The notes under the pieces are model-generated. The model saw nothing but the letters and a program-made list of their open reading frames with translations, was not told the DNA's origin and made no database searches. 64,000 bases of DNA from Clostridia bacterium (lineage in GTDB: Bacteria; Bacillota; Clostridia; Lachnospirales; Lachnospiraceae). Positions 25,418 through 33,990 of the stretch are shown piece after piece. The first letter of the stretch is position 1, and each line of letters starts with the position of its first letter. The stretch lies in assembly GCA_009929525.1 (NCBI GenBank), contig SAAH01000002.1:24776-88775 (forward strand), written 5' to 3'. Both the position numbers and the translations under genes were made by a program.

Positions 25418-26704
25418 CTATGTAGCCGGATCCAGCGTGTTATATTGCTGAGCGAGGACATTTTGATATTGCTGGTTTAGGGATTCCACTGTGAAAAGAT
25501 CACTTGTTTCCTGATGGATTCCATGTTCCGCTGCAAGTTCATCTGTATAATCTGCAAGTTTATAAACTGCATATTCTTTTGCATCATGATTATAGTGTGT
25601 TACAAGAGGGACTAACTGGGAATCTGTTATGGATATTTCCTGAGTCTGCAGATCACGGGCTATAGTAATGTCGGCCATTCCGCCAAGCATACATTCGGTT
25701 TCTTTCTGAGTGGAGATAAAGTTGCCAAGAGAATAATATACCAGCATTTCATTTCCAGAATCATCTGTAAGCGTTTCAAAATTTTGAAGCACGTGCGGAT
25801 GAGAACAAATGGCAATGTCTACGCCTTGGGACAACAGCAGCTGCAGGAAGTTTTTAAGGTCCTGATTGGGTTCTTCCGAATATTCTTCGCCGGCATGAAG
25901 AAAGGCAACGACGACATCGCTTTGTTCTTTGGCTTTTGCTACATCAGAGGTAACTTTCTCTGTACGGAGCAAGTCGATCATGTAAGAAGGAAACTGGTCG
26001 TAATTCTCGCCGTTTATAGTGCTTGTATAGTTGAGCAGAGAAAAAGTTATGTTTTTACATGTAATGGTTGATATAGCGTCCGCAGCTTCCTGACTTTCAT
26101 GAATGCCGAGTACTTTGGTATCAGGATGAGAAGTTTTCCAATAAGACAGCGTCTCTGTAATTGCTGATGTACCCTTGTCAAAGGTATGATTGGTTGCATG
26201 TTCGACAATATCAAACCCTGTATCAACAAGAGCATCGCCAATCTCTGTGGGGGATCCAAAGGCGGGGTAGGAAGATACATTTGCATGATCTGCTACAAGA
26301 ATACACTCTTGATTAACGGCTGCAAGATCTGCACCTGTAATATCGTCTTTTACGTGTGTATATAGCTGATCATAATTCCACACAGCCTGGGAGGTATCAA
26401 TAGAGTTGTAGATAGCTTCATGGATCAGGTTATCGCCTACTGCTACAAAATGAACGGTGTTATCTTCGATTTCTTTTTGCTTTTGTGCTTCCTGCTCCTG
26501 CTTCTCCTGTGCCAGAGCTTCAAGCTGTGCGGATTCACGTCTGGCGGCCTGTTTTTTTGAGACAATGGATACCGTTATCACGGTACCTAGAACGACCACG
26601 GCAGCCGCTCCAAATAAGATAAATTTTTGCTTGCGGACCTGATTTTGTCTCTGGATCTGTCGCTTTTTTTTTCGTTTTTGATATTCTAATTCTTCTGGTG
26701 TCAT
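25418..26704 (-). CDS. CapA family protein (PGA_cap metallophosphatase-like)
   Basis: 428 aa. The short basic, charged N terminus is followed by one transmembrane helix (FILFGAAAVVVLGTVITVSIV), then a coiled, Glu/Gln-rich stalk and an extracytoplasmic PGA_cap domain: FVAVGDNLIHEAIY, VNQECILV, TNHTFDKG, FLHAGEEYSEEP, CSHPHVLQ and YYSLGNFI. This family is related to the CapA poly-gamma-glutamate protein and has calcineurin-like metal motifs. No capBC genes are adjacent, so capsule synthesis is unlikely; a cell-envelope phosphoesterase is a guess. ATG 26704 is 8 nt after AAGGA; the ATG at 26708-26710 is too close to it. Confidence 0.85.
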   Translation of the reverse strand: MTPEELEYQKRKKKRQIQRQNQVRKQKFILFGAAAVVVLGTVITVSIVSKKQAARRESAQLEALAQEKQEQEAQKQKEIEDNTVHFVAVGDNLIHEAIYNSIDTSQAVWNYDQLYTHVKDDITGADLAAVNQECILVADHANVSSYPAFGSPTEIGDALVDTGFDIVEHATNHTFDKGTSAITETLSYWKTSHPDTKVLGIHESQEAADAISTITCKNITFSLLNYTSTINGENYDQFPSYMIDLLRTEKVTSDVAKAKEQSDVVVAFLHAGEEYSEEPNQDLKNFLQLLLSQGVDIAICSHPHVLQNFETLTDDSGNEMLVYYSLGNFISTQKETECMLGGMADITIARDLQTQEISITDSQLVPLVTHYNHDAKEYAVYKLADYTDELAAEHGIHQETSDLFTVESLNQQYQNVLAQQYNTLDPAT

Positions 26705-26739
26705 TTTCATATTCCTTACTTTTTTCTGACGTTTTTTCC

Positions 26740-26768
26740 ATTATATCGAATATAGGGAGAAAAGGCAA
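26740..26768 (-). promoter_or_regulatory. Promoter of the capA-like gene
   Basis: Reverse strand: TTGCCT (26768-26763), 17 nt, TATAAT (26745-26740). Confidence 0.65.
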
Positions 26769-26861
26769 GTAATGGTATTTTGTCAAAGGAAAAACAAATG
26801 AAGGAATAAATTAAATGTTTTCCCCGTATAGTTCAATAAGAGGGTTGATTTAGGGGGAGAT

Positions 26862-28073
26862 ATGAGAAAAAGGGGTATCAGTCTGCTTCTTGTGTTTATG
26901 ATGGTACTGCGGCCTTTTACGGTGTATGCAGAGGTGGAAAAGGATGCACTTGAAGATCAACAGGCCGTAGTCACCGAGGCTCCCAGTGTGATGTTGATGG
27001 AAGTATCAACAGGAACTGTATTATATGAGAAAAATGCAAAAGAAGAGAGAAGTCCTGCCAGTATCACGAAGATCATGACCCTTCTTTTGATCTTTGAGGC
27101 ATTGGAGCGCAGTCAGATAAAGATGGATGACGAGGTGATCACAAGTGTACACGCAAAGAGTATGGGAGGCTCTCAGGTCTTTTTGGAGGAGGGTGAAAAA
27201 CAGACAGTAGAGACTATGATAAAATGCATCGTGATAGCTTCAGGCAATGATGCCTCGGTAGCCATGGCGGAACATATAGCAGGAAGTGAGGCTGATTTTG
27301 TAAAACGTATGAATCAGCGTGCAGGTGAGCTTGGCATGGTACATACAAAGTTTGAAGACTGTTGTGGGCTTACAGATTCCGCGGGGCATTATACAACAGC
27401 CGAAGACGTTGCGGTCGTCTCTAGAGAGCTTCTTGGCCGTTATCCGAAGATACTTGAGTATTCCTCCATATGGATGGAAAATATCACTCATATAACGAAC
27501 AAGGGGGAGAGTGAATTCGGGCTTACTAATACGAATAAATTAATCAGAAGTTATGAGGGATGTGTGGGGCTAAAGACTGGCAGCACAAGTACTGCAAAGT
27601 TTTGTGTTTCAGCGGCGGCACAAAGAGGAGATATCATGCTGCTGGCAGTTGTTATGGGCGCCCAAGACCCTAAAACAAGATTCAAGGATGCTGCTTCACT
27701 ACTAAATTATGGGTTTGGTATCTGTACACTTTTCAAAGATGAAAATACAGATACGCCAAAGAAGGTGAAATTATCAGGAGGAGTCGTCCAAAGTACAAAA
27801 TGTGCATATAAAGAACCTTTTTATTATCTGGATACCAAAGGGCAGGGGGTAGAAGGGATAGAAAAAAAACTCATATATGATGAAAAATTGAAAGCACCGG
27901 TAAAAGAAGGAGATACGGTAGGAAAGGCAATATATACGAGAGAAGGCAAGGAGATCGGGAGCGTTGAACTGGTAAGTACCCAGAATATCAGAAAGGCAAA
28001 CTATATGGATTATCTGAAAAAAACATGTATGCGGCTGATCCATATGAGAGAAAAAGAGCAAAAGAAAGGGTAA
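26862..28073 (+). CDS. dacF: D-alanyl-D-alanine carboxypeptidase (DacF/PBP5 family)
   Basis: 403-aa secreted/membrane-associated penicillin-binding protein that trims D-Ala from peptidoglycan stem peptides. Signal peptide at 1-23 (basic RKR, hydrophobic LLLVFMMVL, VYAE cleavage). Catalytic motifs: SITK (S67-K70), SGN (127-129) and KTG (238-240). A C-terminal PBP5-like beta domain follows and ends in a basic amphipathic stretch (CMRLIHMREKEQKKG) that can anchor the protein. Two related types (DacA and DacF) cannot be separated with certainty; I use dacF because sporulation genes lie close by. Confidence 0.88.
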   Translation: MRKRGISLLLVFMMVLRPFTVYAEVEKDALEDQQAVVTEAPSVMLMEVSTGTVLYEKNAKEERSPASITKIMTLLLIFEALERSQIKMDDEVITSVHAKSMGGSQVFLEEGEKQTVETMIKCIVIASGNDASVAMAEHIAGSEADFVKRMNQRAGELGMVHTKFEDCCGLTDSAGHYTTAEDVAVVSRELLGRYPKILEYSSIWMENITHITNKGESEFGLTNTNKLIRSYEGCVGLKTGSTSTAKFCVSAAAQRGDIMLLAVVMGAQDPKTRFKDAASLLNYGFGICTLFKDENTDTPKKVKLSGGVVQSTKCAYKEPFYYLDTKGQGVEGIEKKLIYDEKLKAPVKEGDTVGKAIYTREGKEIGSVELVSTQNIRKANYMDYLKKTCMRLIHMREKEQKKG

Positions 28074-28103
28074 AAAATGGATGCCTTCTTAGGCATCCAT
28101 TTC
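28074..28103. terminator. Bidirectional terminator (dacF / alpha-glucosidase)
   Basis: AAATGGATGCC, 6-nt loop, GGCATCCATTT between convergent genes. The T tract is short (TTTCC) on the forward side; on the reverse side the AAAAAA run provides a better U tract. Confidence 0.7.
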
Positions 28104-28122
28104 CATTAAGTTAAAATAAGAA

Positions 28123-29799
28123 TTACATTTCAATGATAACTGCCTGATAACCTGGCATATGAAGGGTGTTGCCTTCCAGGTCGAAAGAAGACAGATTGTT
28201 CATCAGAACTTTTTTGTAAGCACCTGGCAACTCTACATCCTGTGCATCGTGCTGATAGTTTGCTACTACAAGAAGAGTTTTGTCAGTGCCTTTGCGGTAG
28301 TATGCCATAAGGTTTTTCTGCTCTCTCTTGTATGGAATCAGTTCTCCGTATACGACAGTTTCTTTATATTCTGGATTTTTACGAAGAGCATTTAATTCTT
28401 TGTACCATGCAAATACAGAATCATCACGGTTTACCTGATCAGCTGCGTTGATCTTGGTATAATTTGGGTTCAGCATAAGCCAAGGTGTACCACTGGTGAA
28501 TCCGGCATGCTCTGATGTGTCCCACTGGAATGGTGTACGTGCATTGTCACGACTGTAAGGGATAACTGCTTTAAAAGCTTCTTCCTTGCTAAGACCGGCA
28601 TCCAGTGCAACCTGATATTCATCCAGAGTACTGCAGTCATCGATCTGGTCGATAGAAGAGAAATCTACATTTGTCATACCGATTTCCTGACCCTGATAGA
28701 TAAATGGAAGACCACGGAGCATTACATTTACGGTGGCAAGCATTTTCTTGCTGGTATCATTTACATCGCCTGTCGGCAGGTAACGGCTGACACCACGAGG
28801 CTCGTCATGGTTTTCGATGATATTGGAGATAAAACCGATGTCACCAAGACGTTCCTGAGTTTCGAAAGCACATCCCTTATAGTCATCGCCCCATACATTT
28901 GGCTGACGTTTGTACCATCCGTCATCATGCTGTCCGAATATATTTTCGCTGAAATCGAACATAGAAGAAAAATGTCCTTCATTTCCGATAAATGCTTTCA
29001 GTGCATCTTCGCGATCTGTGAATACTTCACCTACAGTGAAAGCCCCATATTTTTCGAAAGTTTCTACTTTCATTTCGTGAAGGAATTCATCGATACCAAC
29101 GGCATCATGGAGCATATTAAAGATTGCACAAAGACCGTCTTCGCGATCTGCAGGATAGCAGGTGTAAATGTTCGGTTTTTTGATATTCATGATAGCATCG
29201 ATTCTGAATCCGGCTACGCCTTTTTCAAGCCACCAGTTGATCATGGTATATACTTCTTTGCGAAGTTCAGGATTCTCCCAGTTCAGATCAGGCTGTTTTT
29301 TGTGGAATACATGCATATAATATTTGTCTTCATGACCCGGAAGCTTATCCCATACAGGACCGCCGAAGTAAGAACGCCAGTTGTTAGGAATCTTGCCGTC
29401 TTTTACATCTTCGATGTAGAAGAACTTGCCGTATTTTCCATCTGGATCTTCACATGCTTTTTTGAACCACTCATGTTCGTCGGAACAGTGATTTACAACA
29501 AGATCCATGATGATATACATATCACGGGCTTTTGCCTCTTTTAGCAGCTCGTCCATATCCTCCATGGTTCCAAAACGAGGGTCAATATTGTAATAATCAG
29601 AGATATCATAGCCCTGATCAGCCAAAGGAGAACAATAGATAGGTGAAAGCCATACGATATCAACACCCAGATCTTTAAGATAATCAAGCTTACTGATAAC
29701 TCCTTTTAAATCACCGATTCCGTCACCGTTGGTATCACAAAAACTCTTTGGATAAATCTGATAGGCAACTTTCTCGTGCCACCATTTTTTGTCTAACAT
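28123..29799 (-). CDS. Alpha-glucosidase / oligo-1,6-glucosidase (GH13)
   Basis: 558-aa cytoplasmic GH13 enzyme hydrolysing short alpha-glucosides. The start WWHEKVAYQIYPKSFCDTNGDGIGDL contains the Ca-site-like DTNGDGIGD loop of GH13_31. Conserved regions: DLVVNHCSD, GFRIDAI (nucleophile Asp), TVGEVF (acid/base Glu) and IENHDEPR (transition-state Asp). No signal peptide. It lacks a clear discriminator between isomaltase, trehalose-6-phosphate hydrolase and sucrase types; TreC usually sits with a PTS gene, absent here. RBS AGGAGGT precedes ATG 29799. An AraC regulator lies just upstream on the same strand. Confidence 0.92.
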   Translation of the reverse strand: MLDKKWWHEKVAYQIYPKSFCDTNGDGIGDLKGVISKLDYLKDLGVDIVWLSPIYCSPLADQGYDISDYYNIDPRFGTMEDMDELLKEAKARDMYIIMDLVVNHCSDEHEWFKKACEDPDGKYGKFFYIEDVKDGKIPNNWRSYFGGPVWDKLPGHEDKYYMHVFHKKQPDLNWENPELRKEVYTMINWWLEKGVAGFRIDAIMNIKKPNIYTCYPADREDGLCAIFNMLHDAVGIDEFLHEMKVETFEKYGAFTVGEVFTDREDALKAFIGNEGHFSSMFDFSENIFGQHDDGWYKRQPNVWGDDYKGCAFETQERLGDIGFISNIIENHDEPRGVSRYLPTGDVNDTSKKMLATVNVMLRGLPFIYQGQEIGMTNVDFSSIDQIDDCSTLDEYQVALDAGLSKEEAFKAVIPYSRDNARTPFQWDTSEHAGFTSGTPWLMLNPNYTKINAADQVNRDDSVFAWYKELNALRKNPEYKETVVYGELIPYKREQKNLMAYYRKGTDKTLLVVANYQHDAQDVELPGAYKKVLMNNLSSFDLEGNTLHMPGYQAVIIEM

Positions 29800-29947
29800 A
29801 TACTTACCTCCTGTATTCTTTCCTTAAAAAGTTTATTTGTATAATTTAGGTTTAGTATTCCCCAAAAGAATATTTTAAATTGGGAACATATGCAATTATA
29901 CGAAAGTATACAGGGGATTGCTACCGTTAATCTGATTAAAAAATACT

Positions 29948-30877
29948 TTATTTTGACTTTTGGGTCATTGACTTTTTGCGATACTGCAAAGGTGTCGTAC
30001 CTGTTTTTCGTTTGAACAGCCGCTGAAAATTCCCCATATTATTGAATCCGCATTCTAGACTCACTTCTGTGACCGGCAGTTCTGTGTTTTCCAGAAAATG
30101 CATCGCTTTCGTTAGGCGATAATCATTAATATAATCGATAGGAGGCTTTCCGATCGCTTTTTTGAAGAATCGGCAAAAGTACTGTTCGTTCATATTGACC
30201 AGAGAGGAAAGATCCTGAATGTATAATTTTTCAGGGTAATGCCGGGTGATATATGCAAGTACTGTTTTTATGGACTCGATCCGCTGGTTTTCCAGATGAA
30301 CCGTATGGCACATTAATTCCTGGTCCATTAAAAGAGCCAACATCTGCAAAAGAGAAGCCTTTATCTGCATCTGGGCCACCATATCATTTGGATAGATTTC
30401 TTCACCGGCAAAGGTAACCTGCTGATTTCTGCAAAATGCGGCAGATATCCGCTCGTATTCTGCTTTAAAAGTGGTGTATACAGGATTTGACGCGTCAAGG
30501 ATACGCGGAAAAGTCAGTTCTTTATTGGCGATCGGCTGTAATATATATTCATCAATGGAATCATAGCTTTGAAAACGGAGCATCTGTGGATCAAAGACAA
30601 TCGCCTGCTCTTCATAATTGGAAGAGAGAGAACGGATATCATGCAGTTCTCCTGGATTGATGAAAAAAAAGCATTCCTGGGGACATTCGTGAGTTTCCAT
30701 GTTAATGTCTATCTTGTATTTTCCTTTTTTTAGATATAAGATTTCGATTTCCTCATGCCAGTGATGTTTTACACGGAGCCGGGCAGAAATGCCCTTCATG
30801 AGATAGTAAGCACATGGAAATATACTGGTTCCGTGCGGTCGTTCTTCCCTGAGATTTTGTTTTGGCTCTTGCTGCAT
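29948..30877 (-). CDS. AraC family transcriptional regulator (carbohydrate-type)
   Basis: 309 aa. N-terminal cupin sensor (HHWHEEIEILYLKKGKYKI, FFINPGELHDIRS) and C-terminal AraC HTH pair (LYIQDLSSLVNMNEQYFCRFFKK and PVTEVSLECGFNNMGNFQRLFKRKTGTTPLQYRK). ATG 30877 is preceded by AGGAGGAA at 8 nt; the ATG at 30901 lies before that RBS. It lies upstream of the alpha-glucosidase in the same orientation with 148 nt between them, so it probably activates that gene. A small inverted repeat TATAC-GAAA-GTATA (29898-29911) in the gap is a possible target. Confidence 0.88.
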   Translation of the reverse strand: MQQEPKQNLREERPHGTSIFPCAYYLMKGISARLRVKHHWHEEIEILYLKKGKYKIDINMETHECPQECFFFINPGELHDIRSLSSNYEEQAIVFDPQMLRFQSYDSIDEYILQPIANKELTFPRILDASNPVYTTFKAEYERISAAFCRNQQVTFAGEEIYPNDMVAQMQIKASLLQMLALLMDQELMCHTVHLENQRIESIKTVLAYITRHYPEKLYIQDLSSLVNMNEQYFCRFFKKAIGKPPIDYINDYRLTKAMHFLENTELPVTEVSLECGFNNMGNFQRLFKRKTGTTPLQYRKKSMTQKSK

Positions 30878-30976
30878 ATGGGATTCCTCCTGCTGTTTCA
30901 TTATTGAGTCGGCGCTGAATGGTGCAGCGTATAACTATTAAGATCAATACATAATTATAATCAGTCTATCATAGTA

Positions 30977-31003
30977 ATAATTGAAAATCAAATATCATAG
31001 AAA
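30977..31003 (+). promoter_or_regulatory. Sigma-E-like sporulation promoter of spoIIM
   Basis: ATAATT (30977-30982), 13-nt spacer, CATAGAAA (30996-31003), close to the mother-cell sigma-E consensus (-35 ATATT type, -10 CATACAAT type; 6 of 8 in the -10). It lies 18 nt before the spoIIM start. Matches to sigma-E sites are weak evidence alone; the gene identity supports it. Confidence 0.5.
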
Positions 31004-31021
31004 AAAAGTGGGGCATGATAT

Positions 31022-31609
31022 ATGGTGAAAAAAATATGGAATAAAGAAGTTGGAAAAGTAATCGGAATATTACTTGTATATTTTTTTGCCGGGGCAGCAG
31101 CAGGGGTCCTTTTTTCCAATCTGGCTTATCCTTTTTCGGGAAATGAAGGGCAGATGATGGGGGCTTATCTTGCAGAGAGTATAAAGAAACAACAAGTATC
31201 TTCAGGGGAATATCTGCGCTACATCATATGGCATAGAGGAATCCGGTTTATATTTCTGCTTCTGTCAGGGCTGATGAGTGTGGGAAGGATCATAGCTGCA
31301 TGTTCCTTTTTAGGGGTGGGGTTTGTGACGGGTGCCGCCTTTAGCATATCGCTTCTTCAATATGGGTTTAAAGGAATGTGGGTTCTTCTGGGGGCGGGAG
31401 TTTTGCAAAATATCTGTTTTACAGTTTCTATGGTATTGGTTGCAGCTAAAATCTATATGGGAAATGGCACATTATTAAAAAACACGGATAAGAAACTGCA
31501 GGAATATATGGTAACGGGGATCATTGCTGCTATTATATATGGTATAGGGATACTTTTGGAAGCATATGCGGCTCCAGTTTTTTTGTCCTGGATACTTTCA
31601 CTTTGTTAA
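31022..31609 (+). CDS. spoIIM: Stage II sporulation protein M
   Basis: 195-aa polytopic membrane protein with about five helices (VIGILLVYFFAGAAAGVLF, FIFLLLSGLMSVGRIIAACSFLG, GAAFSISLLQYG, VLLGAGVLQNICFTVSMVLVAA, GIIAAIIYGIGILLEAY). SpoIIM joins SpoIID and SpoIIP in the peptidoglycan machine that drives forespore engulfment. It is shorter and more divergent than the B. subtilis protein, but topology and position before xerD fit: in B. subtilis spoIIM, xerD (ripX) and dacF are also near each other. No strong RBS is visible before ATG 31022. Confidence 0.75.
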   Translation: MVKKIWNKEVGKVIGILLVYFFAGAAAGVLFSNLAYPFSGNEGQMMGAYLAESIKKQQVSSGEYLRYIIWHRGIRFIFLLLSGLMSVGRIIAACSFLGVGFVTGAAFSISLLQYGFKGMWVLLGAGVLQNICFTVSMVLVAAKIYMGNGTLLKNTDKKLQEYMVTGIIAAIIYGIGILLEAYAAPVFLSWILSLC

Positions 31610-31632
31610 CAAAAAGTTCATAAAATGAAAAA

Positions 31633-31678
31633 TACAAGATATGGTAGACATAAGATTATAATAGGTCGATATCTTGTA
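31633..31678. repeat. Inverted repeat upstream of xerD
   Basis: TACAAGATAT (31633-31642) and ATATCTTGTA (31669-31678) are perfect 10-bp arms separated by 26 nt, in the spoIIM-xerD gap. No T tract follows. It could be a weak stem-loop or a protein site. Confidence 0.5.
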
Positions 31679-31727
31679 AAATGCATCAAAGACCTGATTT
31701 TATTGAAAAAAAGAAGTAAAATAGCAT

Positions 31728-31756
31728 TTGCTTTTCTGGTGCAATCTGCTTATAAT
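31728..31756 (+). promoter_or_regulatory. Promoter of xerD
   Basis: TTGCTT (31728-31733), 17 nt, TATAAT (31751-31756), 68 nt before the preferred ATG. Confidence 0.65.
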
Positions 31757-31824
31757 AGGGATATATTAAGTTTGAAGGGTAAATTACTTGGACAAAATCT
31801 AAAGTGACGAGGACAAAACTTAGT

Positions 31825-32712
31825 ATGGAAGAGACAATACACAATTTTATATCTTATTTACATAATACGAAAAAAACATCCGGCAATACTGAAGTGTCCT
31901 ATGAGCGTGATTTAAGAAAAATGATGCAATATTTTGTGGGGGAGCAAAATATAGATGAGGTATCTCAGATTACTGAGACAAGTTTGAATTCGTACATGTT
32001 ATATCTGGAACGGAATCATTTTGCGGCTTCAACTGTTTCTAGAAGCGTAGCGTCAATGAGAGCTTATTTCCAATATCTTTATAAAGAGCATACAATTGCA
32101 GTAGATCCGACAGAACACTTAAAACCGCCGAAGGTGGAGAAGAAGATGCCGGAGATTTTAACTGTTGGGGAAGTTGATTTGCTGCTTAGACAACCGTCGG
32201 AGACGACGGGGAAAGGTATTCGTGACAGGGCGATGCTGGAACTGTTGTACGCAACAGGTATCAGAGTCAGTGAGCTCATTCATCTTACAGTTTCGGACGT
32301 GAATCTGCAGATGGGTTATATCAACTGCCACGATACGGATAAAGAACGTATTATCCCATTTGGAAACGCAGCTAAGAAAGCTCTGCATATGTATCTTGCA
32401 GATGTCAGAGACAGTTTTATACGTGAAGAAGGATGTAAAGTATTATTTACGAATTGTTCAGGCAAACCTATGAGTCGCCAGGGATTTTGGAAAGTGCTGA
32501 AAGCATATGCAAAATCGGCTGGAATCGAGAAAGATATTACACCACATACACTCCGGCATTCATTTGCTGCTCATCTGGTACAAAATGGAGCAGACTTAAA
32601 AAGCGTTCAGGAGATGATGGGGCATTCGGATATTTCTACTACACAGATGTACCTAAACATGAATGTACATAAGATCAGAGAGGTGTATGCGAAAGCACAC
32701 CCGAGAAATTAA
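31825..32712 (+). CDS. xerD: Site-specific tyrosine recombinase XerD
   Basis: 295 aa, the standard XerC/D length. Core-binding domain at residues 1-95, catalytic domain after it with all active residues: R147 (ATGIRVSE), K173, H241 and R244 (HTLRHSF), H267 (MMGHSDI) and nucleophile Y276 (TTQMYLN). It resolves chromosome dimers at dif together with a Xer partner. I prefer ATG 31825; a GTG at 31804 would add seven residues. Position near spoIIM and dacF matches xerD rather than xerC or an integrase, and no att repeats or phage genes are near. Confidence 0.9.
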   Translation: MEETIHNFISYLHNTKKTSGNTEVSYERDLRKMMQYFVGEQNIDEVSQITETSLNSYMLYLERNHFAASTVSRSVASMRAYFQYLYKEHTIAVDPTEHLKPPKVEKKMPEILTVGEVDLLLRQPSETTGKGIRDRAMLELLYATGIRVSELIHLTVSDVNLQMGYINCHDTDKERIIPFGNAAKKALHMYLADVRDSFIREEGCKVLFTNCSGKPMSRQGFWKVLKAYAKSAGIEKDITPHTLRHSFAAHLVQNGADLKSVQEMMGHSDISTTQMYLNMNVHKIREVYAKAHPRN

Positions 32713-32714
32713 AT

Positions 32715-32757
32715 AAAAAAGCCGCAAGATCAAATCAAATGATCTTGCGGCTTTTTT
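32715..32757. terminator. Bidirectional terminator (xerD / aroF)
   Basis: AAAAAAGCCGCAAGATCA, 7-nt loop, TGATCTTGCGGCTTTTTT between convergent genes. Confidence 0.92.
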
Positions 32758-32776
32758 ATTGGCTTTATCAGTTATA

Positions 32777-33811
32777 TCAGCAAAGTTCTGCGATAGTATG
32801 TATCAGCTGTTCGGAGTCTTCCCATCCAAGGCATGGATCCGTAATGGATTTTCCATATACATGATCAGCACAGCCTATTTTCTGAGTTCCCTCAACAAGA
32901 TAACTTTCGATCATAACACCCTTTACTAAAGTGCTGATGTCTTTTGAAACATTGCGGCTGTGAAGGACTTCTTTGACGATACGGATCTGTTCTTTGAACT
33001 TTTTGTTTGAATTGGAATGATTTGCATCCACGATCACGGCTGGGTTAGCAAGGTCTCTTTCGTTATACATTTCAAGAAGGAGCTGCAGATCCTCATAGTG
33101 ATAGTTAGGGATAGCATTCCCATGTTTGTTGACTGCACCGCGAAGAATGGTGTGAGCCAGAGGATTTCCTGTAGTCTGTACTTCCCAGTTGCGGTAGATA
33201 AAATTCTGTTTGATCTGTGCTGCTACTACAGAGTTTAACATGACAGAAAAATCACCGCTGGTAGGGTTTTTCATTCCGGCAGGAACATCCATTCCGCTTA
33301 CAACAAGACGATGCTGCTGGTTTTCCACCGAACGGGCTCCAATGGCAACGTAGGAGAGGATATCATCAAGATAACGCCAGTTTTCAGGATAGAGCATCTC
33401 GTCTGCTGCAGTAAGACCTGACTCTTCAATCGCACGCATATGCATCTTACGAAGCGCGATCAGTCCATGAAGAAGATCGGGTTTCTTTTCGGGATCTGGC
33501 TGATGAAGGATTCCTTTATAACCTTCGCCTGTGGTACGAGGCTTATTGGTGTAGATTCTTGGAATCAGGATCAATTTATCTTTAACCTCTTCCTGTACAC
33601 GGGAAAGGCGATTGATATATTCACATACAGCGTCCTCATTATCTGCAGAACAAGGTCCGATGATCACAAGAAATTTGTTGGATTCCCCTGTAAATACTTT
33701 ACGGATCATGTCATCTCTTTCCTGTTTGATCATTGCTACTTTTTGAGTTACCGGATAATCTGCTTTTATTTCTACAGGAGTCGGCAGCTTTTTTAAAAAT
33801 TCAAAACTCAT
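32777..33811 (-). CDS. aroF: 3-deoxy-7-phosphoheptulonate synthase (class I, AroF/G/H type)
   Basis: Condenses phosphoenolpyruvate and erythrose-4-phosphate at the entry of the shikimate pathway. 344 aa with class I motifs LVIIGPCSADN, PRIYTNKPRTTGEGYKG, EMLYPENWRY, SVENQQHR, GMKNPTSGD, ILRGA and VDANHSNSNKK. ATG 33811 (MSFEFLKK) follows GAGGAG; an upstream ATG at 33832 would cover that RBS. It stands alone with its own promoter. Which aromatic amino acid inhibits it cannot be read with confidence. Confidence 0.94.
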   Translation of the reverse strand: MSFEFLKKLPTPVEIKADYPVTQKVAMIKQERDDMIRKVFTGESNKFLVIIGPCSADNEDAVCEYINRLSRVQEEVKDKLILIPRIYTNKPRTTGEGYKGILHQPDPEKKPDLLHGLIALRKMHMRAIEESGLTAADEMLYPENWRYLDDILSYVAIGARSVENQQHRLVVSGMDVPAGMKNPTSGDFSVMLNSVVAAQIKQNFIYRNWEVQTTGNPLAHTILRGAVNKHGNAIPNYHYEDLQLLLEMYNERDLANPAVIVDANHSNSNKKFKEQIRIVKEVLHSRNVSKDISTLVKGVMIESYLVEGTQKIGCADHVYGKSITDPCLGWEDSEQLIHTIAELC

Positions 33812-33849
33812 AGTATTCTCCTCATATTTCATAATTTTCTCTGTTTCGT

Positions 33850-33878
33850 ATATTAAAGCATTGTAGTGAAAAAATCAA
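33850..33878 (-). promoter_or_regulatory. Promoter of aroF
   Basis: Reverse strand: TTGATT (33878-33873), 17 nt, TAATAT (33855-33850). No trp-type attenuator or T-box was seen in the short leader. Confidence 0.55.
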
Positions 33879-33990
33879 GCATTCTTGCGGAAATTTTCAC
33901 GAAGGAGATTTGCAGGATATCTGTTTGCAGAGTGAACAGCAACTTTGCAGGTAAGTATATCAAGACATACTGAAAGGAAGAAATGACAGT

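Noticed and set aside
28807..29544. Forward open frame of 245 codons opposite the alpha-glucosidase
   Set aside because: The reverse-strand GH13 protein has all catalytic motifs; this frame has none and no start signals.
31625..31807. Small 60-codon frame between spoIIM and xerD
   Set aside because: No RBS, covers the inverted repeat and the xerD promoter, and its sequence looks like translated noncoding DNA.
31804..32712. xerD as an integrase of a mobile element
   Set aside because: Standard XerD length and residues, sporulation-gene neighbours, and no att repeats, tRNA target or phage genes nearby.
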